From Diogma glabrata (taxonomy: Eukaryota > Arthropoda > Insecta > Diptera > Cylindrotomidae), in the NCBI GenBank assembly GCA_963693315.1, contig OY856187.1, forward strand, positions 788,837 through 852,836: 64,000 nt of DNA, given 5' to 3'. The translations under genes were made by a program, and so were the position numbers. The notes beneath the pieces were generated by a model, which worked only from the letters and a program-made list of their open reading frames with translations, was not told where the DNA came from and ran no database searches. Below, piece by piece: positions 43,104 to 55,216 of the stretch; position 1 is the first letter of the stretch, and each line of letters opens with the position of its first letter.

Positions 43104-43922
43104 GTTGAATAATATTAAATTATTATTATTGGGATAATAATAGCTGCACGGATCTTTGACACAAAGGTATCGACAATGCAACAAAACAAAATAAAATTAG
43201 TTGAAAAAATCCGAAGTCCCGTTATAACAAAAAACAATCAAACAATGTGAGAGTGTACACTTTTTTTTGACGCGTAAAATCAGAGCATTTTGCAATTTTT
43301 TTAAAATTACAAGGATAACAACAAATAATTGAATTTTTGTTTTTGTTAAAATAAACTAATACTTAATACACTTTTTAAAAATGAAATGTATTTTATTTTT
43401 CCATTCTTATTTTAAGATATATTAGTCCGTAAATGTTGAACTATTTGCTGTACACTTTTTTTTGACGCTGACTGTATATATTTTTAAAAAATTATAAAAT
43501 TAATATTGCTAAAAAATGTGAAAAAAATAACACAGCAAATTATATGTTAGAGAAAATTCAAATTTTTATTTTTTTTAATTTAAAATTAATTAAACATTGA
43601 AAGATTTCTAAATATTGGATATGATTCATGCAAAAGAAAATAACAAAAAGAAATAAATTTGACATTTGGGCTGAAATCTGAAATTTTAATAAACATTTGG
43701 CTAAACATTTTACAATTTTTTCTCTTAACTGATAAAACTCTGGTGTTGAATAGAGGCGTAAGTTTGGTATGTAGCTTTACCACCTTTCGATATGGTTAAC
43801 TTGAAAACAAAATTTAGTACAAAAGTAAAGGAAAAAGTGGTAAATGGAACACACTTAATAGTTATTTAAAATTAAAAACAAAATTATTGATATTTTGGCT
43901 CCAAATGGACTTATCCCACTTT

Positions 43923-44863
43923 CAATAATAACATATTCCAAAACGTCCGATATATAGAAGCCTAACTCATTTTTTAGCACAAACAAAATCGTGAACTTGT
44001 AGCGCCATTTTGAAATTAAAACTCAATATAAAAAAAATTCAAAAAATCACCATAATGCCCGTAATGCCATATGGAAAACTCTTCATGTAAAAAAAATTCA
44101 AACAAATTTAATCAAAAACACTAAACCAATTTTTTGTTTATGGCAATGTTCATTGTTTATTGCAAATGGCGTATATCAGTAGGGCTATGATATAGGAGGT
44201 TTTGTATATTCTAAAAAATAAGAACAAGAGGTAGTATAAATCCCATGTAAATGGGCCATTCTTTTACCGACACATTTTTGATTTGGCTGAATTTTTTTTA
44301 TGCGTTTTATATCGAAAAAAAAGATATGAGTGTTCGAGGATTTTTTTTTTTTGGAAAATATAGCGGTTTTAAATTTTTTGATGAGTTATTTTCAAAAATT
44401 CATAACTTAGGTTCTATTAAAGATAGAAACTTCTGTTTTGTTTTATTTTCAAGTTAAAAGATGCTAGTTTAAAAAAAATAAAATTAACAAAAGTTATTCT
44501 ATTGATATAAACAAATAAAATGTTGAAATCAATTTTTAGGCATTTCTCCACCCACGCTCCACCCCAAATCGGGCTCTGTTGAAGGTATGATTATATTGAA
44601 ATGAAAATTTTTTAATTGAAACTTCTTATACACTTTAATAATATTTTATTTTTCTTAATATATTCCTTCTTCTTCTGAGATTGAGTTCTGATTTCTATGA
44701 AATCAGAATTCATTCTCATTAGAAATCAGAATTCATTCTCTGAAGAAGGTCTCTTAGGGACAGAAAATATATTAAGAAAAATAAAATTCAATTAAAAAAT
44801 GTTCATTAGAATAACACTTTAAGTAGTTCATCAACAATTAAAAAATTTAAAAAAGTATGATTA
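43923..44863. other. A+T-rich spacer with one imperfect hairpin
   Basis: No gene seen. About 44640-44790 is an imperfect inverted repeat: ATTTTATTTTTCTTAATATA on the left and its complement on the right, around a centre with GAAATCAGAATTCATTCTC twice. Possibly a short foldback element; no target duplication seen. Confidence 0.5.
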
Positions 44864-45229
44864 TCTTCTTATATATTAATACGATAACGAAAAATTTTGT
44901 GGAGCCTAAGGCTTTTTGATTCGCAGATGGATTCATTTCAAATTTTTCCTGCTAACTGATATTAGTGTAACTTAGATTCGGATTCGGATTCACACAAATC
45001 GGATCATAAATAAAAAATTTATAGACGAATTAAATTTATTTTTGAATTCAAGAGAACTCCCCCATACAATATGAAATGGACTTGCCCAAGCCATATATTT
45101 TTTTTGTCACAAAAACGCAAAACTTTTACTTTGTTATTTCAATTAATTGTTTGATATAAATAAATTTTGTTCAGTTTTTTCTTCATTTTAATTTTTTGCG
45201 TTTTTTTTTTCGATTGATACTGATGCTAA

Positions 45230-47787
45230 TATGAGAATGAATAGAAATGCCAATGTATGCGAAGTTTTTCTTATGTGTGAGATAGATTTTGAGTTAGATC
45301 GTGTGAATCCTTTTATTCGTTCTTTTAAATCATTGCATGAATTTTGTGAAAGACCTGATAATGTTACTGCTAATGTGTCAATGGTTTGAAAAGTTAACAG
45401 AGAATATGAAATCCCTGATCCCATTATTATTCCTAAATTACATGAATATGTGAAACGTCGTATGATGCATGGACCATGTGGTGCTCTAAATCCTAATTTT
45501 GTTTGTATGAGAGATGGTAAATGTAGTAAGAATTTTCCAAAACCTTTTTCTAAAAATACTAAAGAATCTGTGGATGGTTATCCTTTGTATCGTCGACGTG
45601 ATAATGGTATGAGTGTTGATGTACGTGGTGCATCTCTTGATAATAGATATGTTGTTCCGTATAATCCTTATCTTATTGCAAAATTCAATTGTCATATTAA
45701 CGTGGAAATATGGAGAACTGTTAAAAGTGTGAAATATGTTTACAAGTATGTATATAAAGGGTATGATTCTGCCAATGTTGAATTGAGAGTGAATGGAGAG
45801 AATGCAGTGAATAATAGTGATGATGCGATTGTGGGAAATGAAATTCAAGATTTTTTAAATGGACGGTATGTTGGTTCGACTGAAGGTGCTTGGCGCATAT
45901 TTGAATTTCCAATGCATTTTCAATCTCATACAATTATTCGACTTGATCGTCATTTGCCTAATAGACAAAATAATTATATCAGGAATGGTAATGTGGCTGG
46001 TGCAGCCGCAAATGTATCAAGAACAAAATTGTTAGCATTTTTCCATTTGAATTCCATTGATAATTTAGCTTATGAGTTTTTGTATACAGAATTACCATTA
46101 CATTATGTTTGGCATGATCAAAATAAATCGTTGAAAAGAAGACAACGTAGGGTTGATAAAGTTGTTGCTCGATTATATATGGTTATTCCAAAAGATATAG
46201 AATTGTTTCATATGTGTTTACTTCTGTTGCATGTTCGTGGTCCAAAATCTTTTACTGATCTACGTATGTATGAAGGTGTTGAGTACCCTACATTTGTTGC
46301 AGCATGTGAAGCTCGAGGTATTGCGACAAATGATAATGAATGGCGTGAATGTTTACTTGAAGCTTCAAAAATTCAATCAAAAAAAACAGTTACGTCAATT
46401 ATTTGCATTTATCTGTGGTTTGAATGTTCCTCCGAATGCTTTAGTTTTATGGATTGAATTTAGAAATAGTATGATTGAAGACTTTTTACGAAATTACGAT
46501 GAAGATGTGTCAATTAATCGAGCCTTGATTGAAATTAATGAAATTCTTCTTACACATAATACTTTTTAAAACTTTCGTGTATTGTAACGGCCTTCAGTGG
46601 CATTGCATCAACTCTTTTGATTGGCGGGCGAACTTTTCATAATGTTTTCTAATTACCAACTCCATTATTAGAGAATTCAATGCTAAATATAACTCCAAAC
46701 AGTGTACATGGCACATATATTAATACTGCATCAATCATTATTATAGATGAAATTTCAATGTGTTATATTCATGCTTTAAAATTAATTGATCGTTTGTTAA
46801 GAGATGTGACTCCAAACGAAGAAAATAAAAATAAACTTGTTTGCAGATAAAACTCTTTTATTGAGCGGTGACTTACGCCAAATTCTTCCAGTTATATCAC
46901 ATGGCTCACGTTCTATTTTAATTGAAAATTGTATTACATCTTGGCAAGAATTTATTAACTTTAAAATTTTGAAATTAAATCAAAACATGAGATTGAAATT
47001 CCCTCATGAAATTGATACCCTCATGATTCCCTCATGATTCCCTCATGAAATTGAATTTGTAGAATTTCTTAGAAGACTCGGTAATGGTGATATGCAAAGT
47101 TTTCCACAGTTTGGTTCAGATATCATTGAAATTCCTCATAATTTGATTGGCAATCCAGACAATATTATTGAAGACATTTTTGGAAATATTTCTGATACAA
47201 TTTTATCTGATGACATTTTGAGTTCCGTAATTTTAGCCCCCAAAAATAATGATTGCAATGAAATCAATTCCAAAATCTTGAGTATTATGCCAGGAGAGGA
47301 GAAAGCATATTTTAGTTTTGATAAAGTTGTTTGTGATGACATTCGTGAGCAAAACAATTTTCCAATAGAATTTTTAAATAAATTGAGTGTAGGAGGTTTG
47401 CCACCTCATAAATTAGTTTTGAAAGTGAATTGCATTGTTCTCCTCATACGTAATTTAAATACAGGTTAAGTATTAGTAAATGGAACACGAATGCGTGTAA
47501 AAGTTATGCACCGAAATTCAATAGATTGTGAAGTTTTGACTGGTGTCATGCGAGGTGTACGTATTCTAATTCCACGCATTCATTTGACTTATTCTGGAAC
47601 TCTTCTTCCATTTAAATTTCAAAGAACTCAATTCCCTATTATTCCTGCTTTTGCTATGACTTTTAATAAATCTCAAGGTCTGACATTCAACAGAGTTGCT
47701 ATTTTACTTAAAGAACCTGTATTCACACATGGTCAATTGTATGTTGCTGCAAGTAGAGTGCGTGCGTTTGAATGTTTGAAATTTTAA
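45230..47787 (+). pseudogene. Helitron Rep-helicase, internally deleted
   Basis: Normally a single protein that nicks and unwinds DNA for rolling-circle transposition. Seen here: the block around KRRMMHGPCGALNPNFVCM and GKCSKNFPKPF (45450-45560), VKYVYKYVYKGYD (about 45731) and FLNGRYVGSTEGAWRIFEFP (about 45852), all standard for the region after the HUH nuclease centre; then helicase pieces IIIDEISM (Walker B, about 46739), LLLSGDLRQILPV (about 46855), and the C-terminal FAMTFNKSQGLTF (about 47650) and YVAASRVR. The HUH histidines (normally before the first block) and the Walker A loop (normally before IIIDEISM) are missing through deletions near 45390 and 46570. Frameshifts near 46375, a stop near 47468, and a small tandem repeat of CCCTCATGATT near 47020 add damage. 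Confidence 0.85.
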
Positions 47788-48235
47788 TTATGATGCATCT
47801 GACCAAGGTCATTTGTTCAACAATGATAGAGTTTTCACAAAAAATATCGTCGTCCCAGAAGTCATTGTTACCTGATTTCTTCTCACTTTTCTCAAAAACC
47901 TTTTCCTCTCTTATGAGTATGAGTCTCAGTGCGTTTGTTTTTGCCTCAATATGCGTGTTTTTTAATTTCATATTGAGGCTGAAGTTACCATTCAGTTTTA
48001 TCAATTGCATCGTTAAACATATTTGAATATTTGTTTTTGATAATAATTGCTGTTTCAATTGTCTATTAATATATAAAATAAAATTTAAAATTTTCATGTA
48101 TGACCGAATTTCGGTCACGGGATTTCCTATATTTTTAAAAATAAAAATTGAAATCAATGCTGTCATTTTTCACTACCACTTTTGAAATCATTGCTTCTAC
48201 GTCAATAAAATGTCTACCCAAAAACATTATTTATA

Positions 48236-48265
48236 AGCGTAGCGAAGCACGCTGGGCCCTCCTAG
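48236..48265 (+). other. Helitron 3' hairpin and CTAG terminus
   Basis: A 5-bp stem AGCGT/ACGCT with an eight-base loop, twelve bases before the final CTAG. It marks the termination signal of rolling-circle transposition. Confidence 0.75.
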
Positions 48266-50734
48266 TATATATAAAAAGAGGCCATCATTATCTTTCTAAA
48301 ACTACCACTTTTCTTTCTTTTTCCAAAAGAGGACTTATACAACTTTAAAAAAAACGGTCCAATTTAAAGATCACTTTTATAATTTTAACTTCACTACCGC
48401 ATGTTTAAAATAAAACTAATTAAAAACTACAAGAGGTAAATTGCTTATATACAATTCTACATAGTTCTCGACCGTTCGGTGTCACTCTTTAGAAACCTTG
48501 AGAAAACACTAGAATATTCGATTATTTTACGTTATGATGATTTGATTCATAAAGAAAATTTATGTTGACCCAAGTTCTAAGAAATACAGCAACAACACTT
48601 TCATAAATTTGTTGTTGTGTTTTGTTGTGATTTGATTTGTCTGGAAGTGATTGTAATCGTCTGGATTTTTCCGTAATCGCAAACAATATAAAATATATTT
48701 TCTTAAATATTGAAAGTCTTATTTTATCTCAAAAACTTGGAAGTTATACAGGAGGCGCGCATTTTACATCAAAGAATTTTCTTTTAGCTAAGACTAAAAC
48801 CTCTTAAATGCAATTCTGTATGAAGTCACAACTGTGAGATGTCAAAAAATAACCTCTTAACTTAAGGCCATCAAACATGGTCATCTTATGCATCACAATT
48901 TAACGTTTCATGTATTTTTTTATTTGAATTCTTGTATCAAAAATTATATTAATAAACGATAAAATGTTAATTATGAATTATTTATGTAATTGGTAAAAAA
49001 TTTATATTAATTATCTCTATTTTTTTTTAGATTGTATCAAAATCTTAAAACAAAATATATATTGGTAATTATTTTAAATAAAATGGCGATTGAAGATTTC
49101 ATATTTGCAATATCAAAGTTTGACGTTGTTGTTTTATTTGTGTTTTGTTTGCCCATTGATTTATTTGTGCAAATCATAAATTTCGATAGAAATTTGCGAG
49201 TCTTTTAATATAGCAAAAATTATTGCTAAAAAACTGCTTTTGAAAAAAAAATAGTTTTTGTTAAAATATTATAAAATTGTGTAATTGTTTTCAATAATTC
49301 ATTTGATTGGCAAACAACCGCTGTCAAAACTTTTATTGTTTCTGAATATTACTTGAAAATACAAAAGGTTTTAAAAATTTAAATTATACCATATTGTTTT
49401 TGTCATTGTACCGTACCTTAAAGGCACAAAAAGATTAACATATAAAATTTTTCGAAATCATGGAGCTGTGACAAATTATTATTTATTTTACTAAAAAATA
49501 ACTTATTTAAATTATAAATAAATTATTTATTTTATACTAAAAAATAACAATAGTTGCAATTTATGAAACCCCGTGGTCCAGATTTGCTTAAGTTTTACAT
49601 GCAAAATAAGATCCAACTTTTTTTTTGGATCTCAGTGCATGTGAAACTTAAGCGGATCCGGATCATACGTTTTCATGAACTGCAGCTAATGTATCGAAAC
49701 ACTCTGTGATTAGTTTTATTATACAAAAAATGAGAATTGAATCAAATTTTGTATATAGAGCTTATAAAAAACATATTTAAGATTTTCAAAAAACTCTTTT
49801 CATGGCCAGTTAATGGCCTACATTGCACACATACTCTAGACGTTATGCATATCAAACGATGCCTCTCATAATTTTCCAAAAATATTGAAATACTTAAAGA
49901 ATGAAATCAAAAGTTTTAACTTTAAGCATTAAAATTGTAAAAAAATGAATTTTTAGAAAACATCGTCAGGTCAGCAGCCCAGTTCTTTATGACACATGTC
50001 CCAGAATTTAATCAGTTCAACTTAACAATCACACAAATTGTCTGGTGTAAGAGTTTTCTAAATCGAAAACTGACTAACATACACAATTTTGTATGTGTTT
50101 TTATACCCTATTCCAGAAAAGTAAAAATAACTTGGGATCCGAAAAATGTTTTGTTTGCGTAAATTTAATACTTTTTTTTGTTACTTTATTCATTAAATTA
50201 TTTCAGTATAACATTAGAGAAAAAAACTTAAAGACTAGACTAGAAATAAACAATTAGGCAGAAGAAAGGAGAAAAGCATAATCACTAACAAATAATTACC
50301 ATTACACAAACATACGTGGCTATCAAACAAATATTATAATAGAATTCAAAATATAAAATAGTAACATTTAGCTTATCACAAGGACACTTATTCATTAAAT
50401 CAGCGAACAATTACTTCGATTCTACGGGACCGAAATAACCAGATTCTTAAAATACATAAGTTAATATTATCCTTATACTGAAAAAAATAGTGAAATAAAA
50501 ACGGAAAAAACATTTTAAAAAGTAAAAAAACGCACGGCCATAATATTATCCAGAAAACTTATAAGCAGCTTAAGTTTTTCTAATTAAAAATTAATTTAAT
50601 CAAAACAATTCTTTTGATCAAAATAGTCAAAAATAAAACATTTGTTAAACAAATACAACCCAAATAATGCTTCATTAGGAATGATCAAATATAAAAAAAT
50701 AATTAATTTAAGGAACATAATATATATAAATAGG
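48266..50734. other. A+T-rich spacer, no gene seen
   Basis: About 2.5 kb of intergenic DNA. No protein-like frame. The only structured piece found is the foldback at 49550-49687. Confidence 0.5.
49550..49687. mobile_element. Foldback (MITE-like) palindrome, 138 bp
   Basis: Left arm GTTGCAATTTATGAAAC, CTTAAGTTTTACATGC and GATCCAAC; the right arm is their complement in reverse order (GTTGGATC reads across the loop; GCATGTGAAACTTAAG; GTTTTCATGAACTGCAGC). Arms about 60 bp with mismatches, separated by a short T-rich loop. Terminal duplication not clear. Confidence 0.65.
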
Positions 50735-50889
50735 TAGCGAAAATCCGAAATTCTACGTCCACGCCGTGCTACCTGGGTAACGCTAACAGAATTAGGTTGG
50801 TGTAGTTGAGAGGGGCAGAGTAAATACTGCTTATACTCAATGATTCTGCACCATGGCGAGTCATTGGCGCCATAAAACCAGTGCAACTC

Positions 50890-51051
50890 AAGCGTCTGTT
50901 CTCCATGTTAGGGGCGGCTTGGAGCGGGCGTCTGTCTTGGATCAAGCGGCTCGCTATATAAATGTGTAGAAAGCGTCTGTTCTCCATGTTAGGGGCGGCT
51001 TGCAGCGGGCGTCTGTCTTGGATCAAGCGGCTCGCTATACAAACGTGTAAA
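50890..51051 (+). repeat. Two 81-bp tandem repeats in the RTE 5' UTR
   Basis: 50890-50970 and 50971-51051 are nearly identical (AAGCGTCTGTTCTCCATGTT starts each); few substitutions. Repeated 5' UTR units of this kind often carry promoter activity in non-LTR elements. Confidence 0.88.
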
Positions 51052-51152
51052 AAGGTTGTTTCTGGTGACCTTAAGATGCAGAACGAACCCATTCACGAAA
51101 ATTTGGGTTGGGCGAAGGGCTAACACCCCATTTCCGTAAAAAAATTATTGTC

Positions 51153-54100
51153 ATGAACTCTGTACACAGGCCTCGGAATATCTCGGATTCAATATTGGAA
51201 CGACCTCGGAAACTGTACCCGGACTACGATTTAAAAATGGAAACCTGGAACGTGCTAAGCCTTAGAAGACCAGGAGATCTCCTAAAACTAACACAACAAG
51301 TCGAGAGCTACACACTGGATATAGTGGCATTACAAGAACTAAGATGGCCAGGCAGTGGAATCCATGAAACAGCGAAAGGATACACTCTTTATTATTGCGG
51401 TCATCAAAACGGAGGAGAATTTGGAGTTGGCTTTCTTATACACCGTCGCGTGAATCAGCATGTTATCCACTTCTGCCCAATTAATATGCGGTTATGCACA
51501 CTGAGAATCCGCACGCAAAAATTCAATGTAACGATCGTCAATGTTCATGCACCTACTGAAGATAAAGCAGATGATATTAAAGACCTGTTCTTCCTAGAAC
51601 TCGAAGAAGTCATCAATAACATCCCGCGGCACGATATAAAAATCGTGGTAGGTGACTTTAATGCTCAAATTGGTAGGATTGCAGAATTTAAAACACATAT
51701 CGGCCCTAACAGCTTGCATCATACCAGCAACAATAACGGTTTTCGCGCAGCCGAGCTGGCTATGATGTATGATCTAGTAATTTCCAGCACTTTCTTCCCT
51801 CACAAGAGTATTCACAAAGCAACGTGGAAATCAAATGACGGAAGAACAGAAAATCAAATCGATTACGTCATGATCTCTAAGAGACACTCTACAAGTGTAA
51901 CTGACGTTCGATCATACAGAGGTGCTGATATGGACACCGATCATATGCTTGTCATCCTTAAGTACAAGTGCAAATTATCATCTACATTTAATAGGCAAGC
52001 AAAAAAGACCGTGCGCTGGAATGTCGAAGCATTTAAACATCCGGAAACGCTGAATAGATATCAGGAAATAATAACACAAAACATAGAAGAGCATGATATC
52101 TCTTCTGAGATGCCATTTAACATACAAGAAGAATGGCAAACGCTTCAATCAACCATTATAGCCGCAGCACAAACTACAATCGAAAAGCGGCCACCGAAAT
52201 CACACAACGAATGGTTCGACGACGAGTGCCGCCAATCCGTTGAACATAAACAAAAACTGCGAGAAAAATGGTTAACAAGGAACACCCGAAGCTCCCAAGC
52301 TGATTATCTATGCGCCAGGAAAGCCTCAACAAAACTTCTACGTAAAAGGAAGCGCGAACACATGAAGAGCTGCATCGAAAACATCGACCAACATGCGGCC
52401 AACGGAAATTCAAAAGAGTGCTTTGCCAATGCACGGAAGTTCATTATGTTCATTTTTGATGGCTGTAGATCTTGGATGGAAATCTTTTGTCAGAAGATTT
52501 CCATCCAAGATCTACAGCCATCAAAAATGAAAATAATGAACTTACAACAAGTGAACGCGATGTGCTGGCAGTATGGCGATCCCACTTTCAAGACCTACTG
52601 AATAGAACGAACGAAGTTCATCCTATTCGAGCAATTGCTCCATCACATGAGGAGATTTTTGTCCCTTACCCAGCAATAGAAGAAGTGGAAGCTGCCATTA
52701 AAACACTGAAAAATGGCAAATCACCAGGTTTCGATGGTATTCCCGCAGAACTTTTGAAAAAATGGAGGAGCAGCTCTGGTCTCACGTATATATGATCTGA
52801 TTCTTGCAATCTGGGACCAAGAAGAACTACCTGCTGAATGGAAAACAGCTCTCATTGTTCCGCTACATAAGAAAGGTGACCGTCTAAAGTGTGCGAATTA
52901 TCGTGGCATCGCCCTGTTGAACACTACATATAAAATACTAGCTAATGTCGTACTTGCTCGACTCATCCCGTTCGCCGAATCTATCATCGGTTTTCGTCCC
53001 AATCGTTCAACCACAGATCAATGTTTTACCTTAAGGATGATTCTAGAAAAATGTTGGGAGTACAACATCAGCATTTACCAGCTCTACGTTGATTTCAAGC
53101 AAGCATATGATAGTATCATCCGCGAAAACCTCTGGTCCGCACTCATATGCCTTGGTATCCCAGAGAAACTTGTTTCTCTGTGCAAACTCACAACATCGGG
53201 ATCAAATTGTAGAATAGTAATCGAAGGGTCAGTTTCTGATCCTTTCGATATAACATCAGGTGTTCGACAAGGTGATGCACTCGCGCCCGTACTGTTTAAT
53301 TTGGCGCTCGAGTACGCGATAAGAAAAAGCCGAATTGAGACACAAAACTGCATATATAACAAATCTAGTCAAGTTCTTGGCTACGCAGATGATATTGTGC
53401 TTCTCGGACGTAGAACAAGCGATATTAAGGATAGTCTCTCTCAGCTTGAAAGAAATGCTAAACGACTTGGATTATGCATCAACACCGGCAAAACCAAAGT
53501 GTTAACAACATCCAAGAACATATCTCCCGGAAATCTGGATACTGGCGACTATGAAGTGGAACGCGTGGAAAACTTCAAATACCTCGGGTCTGTAATAACA
53601 TCGTCAAATGACATGCAGGCAGATATCAAAGCCCGTGTCTCTGCCGCATACAGAGTTTTCGACGCATACTCAAAACTTCTGCGATCAAAACATCTTTCGC
53701 GGTCGTGTAAACTCACACTTTACAAAGCATTAATTCGACCTGTGCTTACATTTGGAAGTGAAAGCTGGACACTGACTTCCTCCGATTGTAGAATTTTATC
53801 AACTTTCGAGAGGAAGGTCATACGAACAATTTATGGTCCATGTAAAGTTGCTGAAAATCAGTATAGAATCCGAATGAATCATGAAATCAGACAGCTTCTT
53901 GGAGGCTGCGATGTAATCGGATTCATTAAATCCAACCGGATTAGATGGTTTGGTCATGTAGAAAGGGCTCCATTGGATAGAATGATAAAAAAAGCGTCCC
54001 AACAACAACCAGCTAGTGTTCGTCAAAGAGGAAGACCTAGACAACGCTGGCGTGATGACATCATCCAAGACCTTCGTGATATAGGATGTCGAAACTGGGG

Positions 54101-54170
54101 TCAACTGGTCATGGAACGAGATAATTGGAAGCTGATTGCACAGACGGCAAAATCCCTTCATGGGATGTAA
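51153..54170 (+). pseudogene. RTE endonuclease-reverse transcriptase, broken
   Basis: From ATG at 51153 the endonuclease reads METWNVLSLRRPGD, IVALQELRWPG (catalytic Glu), VVGDFNAQIGR, NQIDYVMIS and DTDHMLVI (His), all in one frame to about 52440. At 52451-52529 a perfect inverted repeat breaks the frame. RT resumes at about 52530 with KNGKSPGFDGIPAE, a frameshift near 52770, NYRGIALLN (about 52900), a small deletion before GFRPNRSTTDQ, LYVDFKQAYDSI (about 53085), GVRQGDALAPVLFN (about 53260) and GYADDIVLL (about 53380). The C-terminus ends GRPRQRWRDDI...WKLIAQTAKSLHGM, characteristic of RTE. Apart from these few breaks it is well kept. Confidence 0.92.
52451..52529. repeat. Perfect 36-bp inverted repeat inside the RTE gene
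   Basis: 52451-52486 is repeated in inverted form at 52494-52529 with a seven-base loop (TTGTCAG). Outer bases (TTCATTAT / ATAATGAA) extend the pairing. The coding version is the right arm, so the left arm is an inverted copy of it. Confidence 0.9.
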
Positions 54171-54655
54171 ACGCCAGAGAGAGAGAGAGAGAATATATAT
54201 AAATATCAATGAGAAAAACCAATATATGAATGCACATAAAAATTGTATTTCACTATTCATTTTATTTCTTCACAAATAACTAAAATCAATTGGTTCACGA
54301 CCGAATTTATTATTCTCAGTCATTACTTTGCCCCATAAACTATTTTATCCACGACTACTATACTTTCCATGCGTATATCTTTCATTGTAATTGTATTCAT
54401 TCCTTTCTACCAAATTTATATACCAAATTCTTTTTTATTTATTTCATTCCTCTTAATTTATTCAAAATTCCCCTAACAAATTAAAAACTTAAGTTAAACT
54501 TAATAAACAAGATAGAACAAGAACAATCCATATAAAATAAACAAATATGTTTTGTTTTTTTTTTCATTTCATAAATTTATTTCAATATAGCGATATAAAC
54601 TTTTACAGGAAAACTTGAATGAAATTATTTGAAATATTTGTAGTCGTGGATAAAA

Positions 54656-54787
54656 TAGTATCCTGTATTCGCTTAGGATGAAGGCAATTCTTCACTGGGA
54701 TGATTCCCTCCACTCGCTACGCTCGTTCCGGGAAACTTCATCCTCGTGAAGAATTGCCTTCATTCTAAGCTCATACAAGAATCTACT
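54656..54787. mobile_element. Foldback element 1
   Basis: Left arm TCGCTTAGGATGAAGGCAAT then TCTTCAC, right arm its complement GTGAAGAATTGCCTTCATTC then TAAGC. The centre contains CCACTCGCTACGCTCG. Arms about 40 bp with mismatches. Confidence 0.75.
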
Positions 54788-55116
54788 ATTATGTATGTAT
54801 GCTTATGAATTAAATTATTAATAAAACAAAACTGTAAATAGAAAAAATGATTTTCTAAGACATAATTAACTCAAATTTAACTAGGACCTATCTTTGTTGC
54901 GCTGATGTCTACTTCTAAATAGTATCAATTTTTGTAATATCTGGGCGTTGCGGGCATGTTTTTATCTCTGGATAATATTATGGTCGTGCATTTTTTACTT
55001 TTTAAAGTGTTTTTTCCGTTATATATACAATATAAATATAAAACTATTAAAGAGCTATAAAAATGCACAGAAATTTAATATGGAGCAACAAAATATAATA
55101 GCTTTTTATGTATTAA

Positions 55117-55216
55117 GGGCGTAAGGTATGTCTTTTTCGGTTGAGAGTGAAATTGTTACTCGAGGCGTTAGCCGAGAGAAACAATCACTGGAAAGCAAAA
55201 AAGATACTTTATGCCC
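55117..55216. mobile_element. Foldback element 2
   Basis: Left GGGCGTAAGGTATGTCTTTT, right its complement GATACTTTATGCCC. The centre CTCGAGGCGTTAGCCGAG is itself nearly palindromic. Arms about 40 bp. Confidence 0.75.

Larger units (their letters stand above)
41834..43474. mobile_element. Palindromic Tc1/mariner element (two head-to-head halves)
   Basis: Begins and ends CAGTCAGCGTCAAAAAAAAG, flanked by TA on both sides (41832-41833, 43475-43476), the standard target duplication of Tc1/mariner. The left half (41834-42622) and right half (43474-about 42690) are inverted copies with the start codon 371 bp from each end. Each arm has a second GCGTCAAAAAAAAGTGTAC (left copy at 42035), giving the IR/DR layout of Tc1 transposase binding sites. 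Only the DNA-binding half of transposase is present, so it cannot move itself, but both ends are good substrates. The RNA would fold into a hairpin of about 790 bp. Confidence 0.92.
41539..43922. mobile_element. Possible TIR element enclosing the Tc1 palindrome
   Basis: AAAGTGGAATAAGTCCATTT at 41539-41558 is mirrored by AAATGGACTTATCCCACTTT at 43903-43922 (one mismatch). No target duplication is evident and the interior shows no transposase other than Tc1. Supported only by these ends. Confidence 0.4.
44864..48265 (+). mobile_element. Decayed Helitron (rolling-circle transposon)
   Basis: The 3' end is clear: hairpin AGCGTAGCGAAGCACGCT (48236-48253), then GGGCCCTCCTAG, followed by host T. The 5' end is proposed at TCTTCTTATATATTAATACG (44864) after an A, as Helitrons insert between A and T; this edge is less certain. 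Inside lies a broken Rep-helicase gene on the plus strand. Confidence 0.75.
50735..54195 (+). mobile_element. RTE-clade non-LTR retrotransposon, nearly full length
   Basis: 5' UTR with two 81-bp tandem repeats, one long ORF (endonuclease plus RT), and a very short 3' end: ten bases after the stop codon a GA dinucleotide run starts (54178-54191). Very short 3' UTRs ending in simple repeats are typical of RTE. The 5' edge at about 50735 is approximate (change from A+T-rich to GC-balanced DNA). Confidence 0.82.

Noticed and set aside
50756..50790. Similarity of CGTGCTACCTGGGTAACGC in the RTE leader to CGTGCTACACCCTGGTTAACGC in the family-2 leader
   Set aside because: Short and gapped; it might reflect a common promoter element but could be chance, and I could not extend it.
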